Assembly: GCF_000471905.2 (NCBI RefSeq)
Contig: NW_006497023.1
Coordinates: 2,292,214 to 2,356,213 of the forward strand
Reading direction: 5' to 3'
Source: Amborella trichopoda
Lineage: Eukaryota > Streptophyta > Magnoliopsida > Amborellales > Amborellaceae
DNA length: 64,000 bases
The position numbers were made by a program, and so were the translations under genes. The notes under the pieces were generated by a model. It ran no database searches. It saw nothing but the letters and a program-made list of their open reading frames with translations, and was not told the origin of the DNA. The first letter of the stretch is position 1; each line of letters begins with the position of its first letter. Shown here one piece after another: positions 57,850 through 64,000 of the stretch.

Positions 57850-60800
57850 CATGCAGTATGGAGCAAGGCTCAATCATATAGGGGATTGCACTATGCATCT
57901 AGGCGGAGCTTTTTTTGGTCATACAGTATAGACCGAGGTGGAGCAGTTTAGTGTCATGCAGTATGGATCGAGGCTCAGCAGTTTAGGGTCCGACAGTATG
58001 GACAGAAGCTGATCACTTTAACGTCATGTAGTATGTACCGAGGGTGAGAAGTTTAGGGTCATGTAGTATGTACGGAGGCTGAGCAGTTTTGGATCACGCA
58101 GAATGGACCAAGACTGAGCAGTTTAGGGTCATGCAGTATGGACCAAGGCTGAGTAGCTAAGGGTCATGCATCATGAACCGAGGCTGAGCAATTTAGAGTC
58201 ATGCAGTATGTACCGAGGCGGAGCAATTTTGGGTCAAGTAGTATGGTCCGAGCTCGAGAAGTTTTGGGTCACGCTATATGTACATAGGCTCAGTAGTATA
58301 GGGCCATACAGTATGGACCGAGGTTCAGCATTTTAGGGTCATGCAGTATGGGCCGAGGCTGAGTAGTTTAGAATCATGTAGCATGGACCGATTCTTTATG
58401 GCTGAGCAGTTTAGGGGTTGTGAAGTATGGAACGAGGCTCAATCATTTAGGGTCATTCAGTAAGGACCTAGGCTGAGCAGTTTAGGGTTATGCAGTACGG
58501 ACTGAGGCTAAGCAGTTTAGGGTCAAGTAGTGTGGACCGAGGTTGAGCAATTTAGGGTCATGTAGTATGGATCGAGGCTGAGAAGTTTAGAATCAAGCAG
58601 TATTAACCGAGAGTGGGCAGTTTAAGGTCACGCAGTATGATCGACGCTGAGCAGTATAGGATCATGTAGTATGGGCTAAGGCTGAGCAGTATAAGGTCAT
58701 GCAGTATGGGCCATGGCTGAGCACTTCAGGCTCAAGTTGTGTGTACCGAAGATGAAAGGTTTATGGTTATGCAGTATGGATAGAGGCGGAGCAGTTTAGG
58801 GTCATGCAGTATGGACCGAGCCTTAGCAATTTAGGGTCATGCAGTATGTACCAAGGCTGAGCTGTTTTTGGTCATGCTCTATGGACCGAGGCTGAGCATT
58901 TTAGGGGCATGCAGTATGGACCGAGGCTGAGCAGTTTAGTGTCATTAAGTTTGGATCGAGACTTTATGATCAAGTAGTGTGGACCGAGGCTGAGCAGTTT
59001 ATGGTCATGCAGTATGGAGCGAGGCTCCGCCGTATAGGGTCATGTACTATGGATCTGGGCTATGTCATGCAGTATGGACCGAGGCAGAGCAGTTTATTGT
59101 TATGCAGTATGGACCGAGGATGAGCAGTTTAGGGTCATGCAGTATGGACCGAGGCTGACCAGTTTAGGGTCNNNNNNNNNNNNNNNNNNNNNNNNNNNNN
59201 NNNNNNNNNNNNNNNNNNNNNNNNNNGGGAGCAGTTTAGGGTCATGAAGTATGGTCCGAGCCTAAGCAATTTAGGGTCGTGCCGTAAGTAATGCGGCTAA
59301 GCAGTATAGGGTCATGCAGTGTGGACTAAGGTTGAGCATTTTAGGTTCATGCAGTATGGGCCAAGGCTGAGTAGTTTAGAGTCTTACAGTATGGACCGAG
59401 GCTTTATGATCATGCAATGTGAACCGAGGCTGAGCAGTTTAGTGGTCATGCAGTATGAAATGAGGATCAGCCGTATGGGGTCGTGCAGTATGGATCTAGG
59501 CTGAGCTGTTTTGGGTCATGCAGCATGGGCCGAGGCTGAGTAGTTTGGGGTGCGGTAGTATGTACTGAGGCAGAGCAGTTTACATTCATGCAGTATGGAC
59601 CAAGGCCGAGAAATTTAGGACTATGTAGTATGGACTGGGGCTGAGCAGTTTAGGGTCAAGCAGTATGGACCGAGGCATTATGGTCATGCAGTGAGGACAG
59701 AGGCTGAGCAGTTTACGGTCATGCGGTATGGAACGAGGTTCAATTGCATAAGGTCATGTAGAATGAATTGAGGCTAAGCAATTTAGGGTCATGTAGTATG
59801 GGCTGAAGCGGAGCAGTTTAGGGTCATGCAGTATGGACCGATGCTTAGTAGTTTAGGGTCATGCGGTATGCACTAAGGTTGAGTAGTATATGCTCATGTA
59901 GTATGGACTGATGTTGAGCAGTTTAGGGTCATGAAGTACGGACCGAGGATGAGCATTTAGGGTGACACAATATGGAATGAGGCAGAGGAGTATAACGTCA
60001 TGCGGTATGGATTGATTCTTTATGATCCTGCAGTGTGGACTAAGGCTAAGCATATTAGGGTCATGTAGTATGGAACGAGGCTCAATAGTATAGGGTCATG
60101 CTGTATGGATCGAGGCTGAGTAGTTTTGGGTCATGCAGTATGGACCATGGTGGAGCAGTTTAGGGTCATGCAGTATGGACTGAGGCTATGTAATTTAGGG
60201 TCATGCAGTATGGACCGAGCCATACCAGTTTAGGGTCATGCAGTATGTACCGAGCCTGTGCAATTTAGGGCCATGCTGTATTGATCGAGGCAGAGCAGTT
60301 TAGTGTCCTGCAGTACGTTTTAAGGATGAGCAGTTTACGGTCATGTAGTGTGGACGGAGGGTTTGCTAACGCTCAGAAGTTTAGGGTCATGCAGTAAAGA
60401 ACGAGGCATGCCAGTATGGGGTCATGCAGTATGGCTCGAGACTGAGCAGTTTAGGGTCATGCAGTATGGATCGAGGTGGATCCGTTTAGGGCCATGCAGT
60501 ATGGACCGAGCCAGAACAGTTTAGGGTCATGCAGTATGAGCCGAGACTGGCCAGTTTATGGTCCTGCAGTATGGACCGAGGCTGACAATTTTAGGGTCAT
60601 GCAGTATGTACCGAGGGGGAGACGTTTAGGGTCGTGTAGTATGAACAGAGGCCGAGCAGTTTAGGGTCTTGCAGTGTTGACCGAGGATGAGTAGTTTTGG
60701 CTCATGCAGTATGGACCAAGGCTCAACAGTTTAGGGTCATGCAGTACGGGTTGAGGCTTTATGGTCATGCAGTGTGGTCCGAGGCTAAGCCGTTTTGGGT

Positions 60801-63680
60801 GATGCAGTATGGAACGAGGCTCAACTATATACGGTGGTCACGCAGAATGGATCGAGGGTAAGGAGATTAGGCTGAGTAGTTTAGGGTCAAGCAGTACAAA
60901 CCGAGATTGTGCAGTTTAAGGTCATGCAGTGTGGAATGAAGCTGAGCAGATTTTGGTTCTGCAGTATTAGCCGAGGTTGCGAAGTTTAGGGCCAAGCAGT
61001 ACAGACCGAGGCTGAATATTTCAGGCTCATGCTGTACTGACCGAGGCTTTACGGTTATGTTGTACGAACTGAGGCTGAGCAATTAGGGGTTATGCAGTAT
61101 GGACTGAGGTTGAGCAGTTTAGGGTCATGCAGTATGAGCTGAGGCTGAGCAGGTTAGGGTCATGTAGTAAGTGCTGAGGCAGAGCAGTTTAGGGTCATGC
61201 AGTGTGGACTGTGGAAAAGCAGTTTAGCATCATGCGGTATGGATCGAGGCTGAGCAGTTTAGCATTGTGTAGTACAGACTGAGGTTGAGCAGTATAGGGT
61301 CATGCGGTGTGAATCGAGGCTGAGTAGTTTCGGCTCATGCAATCCGGACTTAGACTGAGCAGTTTTGAGTCATGCGCTATGGACCGAGGATTAGCAGTTT
61401 AGGGTCTTACATTATGAACTGAGGCTGAACAGTTAAGGGTCATGCACCATGAACTGAGGCTGAGCAGTTTAGGGTCATGCAGTATGAACCGAAGCTTAGC
61501 AGTTTAGGGTCATGCAGCATGGACCGAGGTTGAGCAATTTGGGGTCATGCAGTATGGACCAAGGCTAAGCAGTTTAGGGTCATGTAGTATGGATCGAGGT
61601 TGAACAGTTTAGGGTTATGCAGTAAGGACCAACGCTGAGTAGTTTAGGGTAAGGCAGTAACGACTAAGGCTGAGCTGTTTAGAGTGCTGCAGTATGGAAT
61701 GAGGCTTAGCAATATAGGGTCATGCAGTATGGATCAAGGCTGAGCAGTTTAGGGTCATGCAATATGGGCCGAGGCGAAGCAGTTTAGGGTCACACAGTAT
61801 GGGCCGAGGCTAAGCAGTTTTGGGTCATGCAGTATGGATCGAGGCGGAGCAGTTTATGGATACACAGTATGGATCAAGGCTGACCAGTTTAAGATCATGC
61901 AGTACAGACCGGGGCTGAGCAGTATAGGGTCATGCAGTATGGACCGAGGCTGAGTAGTCTAGGGTAATGAAGTATGGATCGAGACTGAGAAGTTTAGTGT
62001 CATGCAAAATGGACTGAGGCTTAATAGTCATGTGGTGTAGACCGATGTTGAGCTGTTTAGGGTCTTGCAATATCGACCAAGGCAGAGCTGTTAAGGGTCA
62101 TGCAGCATGAATCGAGGCTGAGCAGTTTAGGGTCATGCTATATGGACCAAAGTGGAGCTGTTTGGAGTCAGGCAATATGGACCGAGCCTGAACAATTTTG
62201 GGCATGTAGTATGTGCCGAGGCTGAACAGTTTAGGCTCATGCGGTGTGGATCGAGGCTAAGCAGACTAGGGTCATGCAGTGTTGACTGAGGCTGAGCAAT
62301 TTAGATTCATGCAGTATGGACCGCAGCTAAGCAGTTTAGGGTCATGCAGTACGGACCGAGGCTAAGCAGTTTAGGATCGTGCAGTATGGAACGAGGCTCA
62401 GTCATATAGTGTCATGCACTATGGATCAAGGTTCAGTAGTTTAGGACCAATGCAATATGGACCAAGTCGGAACCGTTTAGGGTCATGCAGTATGGACCTT
62501 GTCTTAGCAGTTTAGGGTCTTGTAGTATGAATGGAGGATGAGCACTTTAGGGTCATGCAGTAGGTACCGAGGCTAAGCAGTTTAGGGTCATGCAGTAGGT
62601 ACCGAGGCTAAGCCGTTTAGGGTCATGCAGTACATACCAAGGATGAGCAGTTAGGGTCATGCAGTATGGACAGAGGTTGAGCAGTTTGGAGTCATATAGT
62701 ATGGATTGAGGTTGAGCAGCTTATTGTCATGCAATATGGACCGACGCTCTAAGGTCATGCAGTGTGGATCGAGACTGAGCAGTTAAGGGTCATGCGGCAT
62801 GAACCAAGGCATTGCAATTTCGGGTCATGCTGTATGGACTGAGGCGGAGCCGTTTTGGGCCATGCAGTATGGAACGAGCCTGAGCTGTTTTGGGTCATCC
62901 AGTAAGTACCGAGGCTGAGCAGCTTACGGCCATGTAGTGTGGATCGTGGATGAGCAGATTAGGGTCATGCAGTATGGACCGAGGCCAAGCAGTTTAGATT
63001 TATGCAGTTGGGACAGACGGATTATGATCTTGCAATATGGAATGAGGCTGAGCAGTTTAGGGCCATGCGGTGTGGAACGACGCTCTGCCGTATAGGGTCA
63101 TGCAGTATGGATCGGGCCTGAGGAGTTTAGGGTCATGTAGTATGGAGCAAGGCTCAGCCATATAGGGCGTTGCACTATGGATCTAGGCAGAGCTTTTTTG
63201 GATCATACAGTATGGACCGAGGTAGAGCAGTTTAGTGTCATGCAGTATGGACCGAAGCTCAGCAGCATAGCTCAGCAGTTTAGGGTCCGACAGTATGGAC
63301 AGAGGCTGATGACTTTAGGGTCATGTAGTATGTACCGAGGGTGAGATGTTTAGGGTCATTTAGTATGTTCGGAGGCTGAGAAGTTGCGGATCACGCAAAA
63401 TGGACCAAGACTGAGCAGTTTAGGGTCATGCAGTATGGACCAAGGTTGAGTCGTTAAGGGTCATGCATCATGAACCGAGGATGAACAACTTAGAGTCATG
63501 CAGTATGTACCGAGGCGGAGAAATTTTGGGTCAAGCAGTATGGTCCCTGTCCAGGAAGTTTTGGGTCATGCTATATGTGCCTAGGTTCAGTAGTATAGGG
63601 CCATGCAGTATGGACCGAGGTTCAGCATTTTTGGGTCATGCAGTATGAGCCGAGGCTGAGTAGTTTAGAGTCATGCAGTA
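57850..63680 (+). repeat. Paired segments of a roughly 5.3-kb higher-order repeat
   Basis: About 530 bp at 57,850-58,380 is colinear with 63,130-63,680, including GCACTATGCATCTAGG, a T7 run after GGAGC, GGGTCCGACAGTATGGACAG, AATGGACCAAGACTGAGCAG and GTATGGTCC. The GTATGGTCC marker is shifted by 5,297 bp. The second copy has a short insertion (AGCATAGCTCAGC) near 63,260. Confidence 0.85.
59172..59226. other. Assembly gap (55 N)
   Basis: A run of 55 N inside the satellite. Satellite monomers are on both sides in the same orientation. The true length missing is unknown, since a tandem array is easily collapsed. Confidence 0.99.
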
Positions 63681-64000
63681 TGGACCTAGTCGGAGTAGTT
63701 TAGGGTCATGCGGTATGCACTTTGGCTGAGAGGTTTAGCGACCTACAGTACGGATAGAGGATGAGCACTTTAGGTCATGCAATATGTATCGAGGCCAAGC
63801 AGTTTAGGGTCATATAGTATGTATTGATGTAGAGCAATTAAGGTGATGCAGTACGGACTGAAGCCTTTCAGTTTTTTATCCTGCAGTATGGACTGAGGCT
63901 GAGAAGTTTTGTGTCATGTTGTATAGACCGTGGAAGAGCAGTTTAGGGTCATGCAGTGTGGACCAAGGTTGAGCAGTTAAGGGTCATGCTGTATGGAACA

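Larger units (their letters stand above)
19412..64000 (+). repeat. 35-bp satellite array, about 44.6 kb, continuing past the window
   Basis: The consensus monomer has GACCGAGGCTGAGC at its start, TTTAGGGTCATG in the middle and GCAGTATG at its end, period 35 bp, about 54% GC. All copies I read are in the same orientation from 19,412 to the last base, about 1,270 in all. Neighbouring monomers usually differ from the consensus at a few positions. Length variants are 28 bp (loss of GAGCAGT, mostly with TTTATGGTCATG), 36 bp (TTTAGGGG) and 39 bp (GGTTGGTCATG). Because 35 is not a multiple of three, the 60-120 residue open frames here (typical peptide YGPRLSSLGSCSMDRG) only reflect the repeat. I do not recognise a named satellite. 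Confidence 0.97.
28330..64000 (+). repeat. Right satellite domain with 28-bp monomers and higher-order cassettes
   Basis: About fifty 28-bp monomers (GGCTTTATGGTCATGCAGTG type) occur from about 28,340 on, often followed by a 36-bp monomer with TTTAGGGGTCATG and then a GAACGAGGCTCAGC.GTATAGG monomer and a GGATCTAGG monomer. This fixed order marks a recurring cassette, for example at 35,330-35,460, 37,965-38,070, 38,700-38,800, 39,735-39,840 and 58,955-59,060. Confidence 0.85.

Noticed and set aside
19412..64000. Some twenty open frames of 60-120 residues in the array (for example 38,537-38,899)
   Set aside because: Their peptides repeat the translation of the 35-bp monomer in three frames and change with every length variant; no start context or independent conservation.
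19412..64000. CRISPR-like array of short direct repeats
   Set aside because: Repeats are directly adjacent with no unique spacers, no cas-like genes, and the DNA is from a plant.
19412..64000. True telomere or interstitial telomere tract
   Set aside because: TTTAGGG occurs once per 35 bp, not in tandem.

Overview
This is nuclear DNA of a plant, very probably a flowering plant. The evidence is decayed plant-type Ty3/gypsy elements (integrase plus chromodomain, long LTRs, PBS sequences of plant type), two LINE reverse-transcriptase remnants of a common plant family, and a huge satellite whose monomer contains the plant telomere heptamer TTTAGGG. I see no intact protein-coding gene, no tRNA or rRNA, and no host gene. 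Everything recognisable is repeat-derived.

Layout. (1) 1-2,943: 3' part of a chromovirus pol pseudogene, a polypurine tract and its 3' LTR (family A). (2) 2,944-7,450: a 49/46-bp tandem repeat, interrupted at 2,966-6,766 by a rearranged Ogre/Tat-like element (family C) flanked by a 5-bp target duplication AGGCA. (3) 7,451-12,829: a minus-strand gypsy element (family B) with a gag pseudogene, a degenerate PBS and a 3.4-kb LTR. A polypurine tract on the far side of that LTR, plus a second U3 piece, indicates a tandem or recombined element. (4) 12,830-14,137: an inverted partial LTR of family C. (5) 14,158-14,510: a near-complete foldback (hairpin) MITE-like element. (6) 16,105-17,343: an inverted family A LTR. 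(7) 18,060-18,960: two tandem LINE RT C-terminal remnants, minus strand. (8) 19,412-64,000: one continuous array of a 35-bp satellite, all in one orientation, about 44.6 kb or roughly 1,270 monomers, running off the window and containing a 55-bp assembly gap.

The satellite is the main object of interest. Its left part (to about 28.3 kb) is almost entirely 35-bp monomers. From about 28.3 kb on, it carries interspersed 28-bp monomers (an exact 7-bp deletion), 36-bp and 39-bp variants, and long higher-order repeats (about 0.56, 0.61, 1.9, 3.2-3.5 and 5.3 kb). Several local 70-bp (dimer) duplications are visible. The single CpG of the monomer is the main point of variation and changes as expected for methylation-driven decay. 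Nothing here works as a gene set; the window records nested retrotransposition, deletion and satellite expansion.
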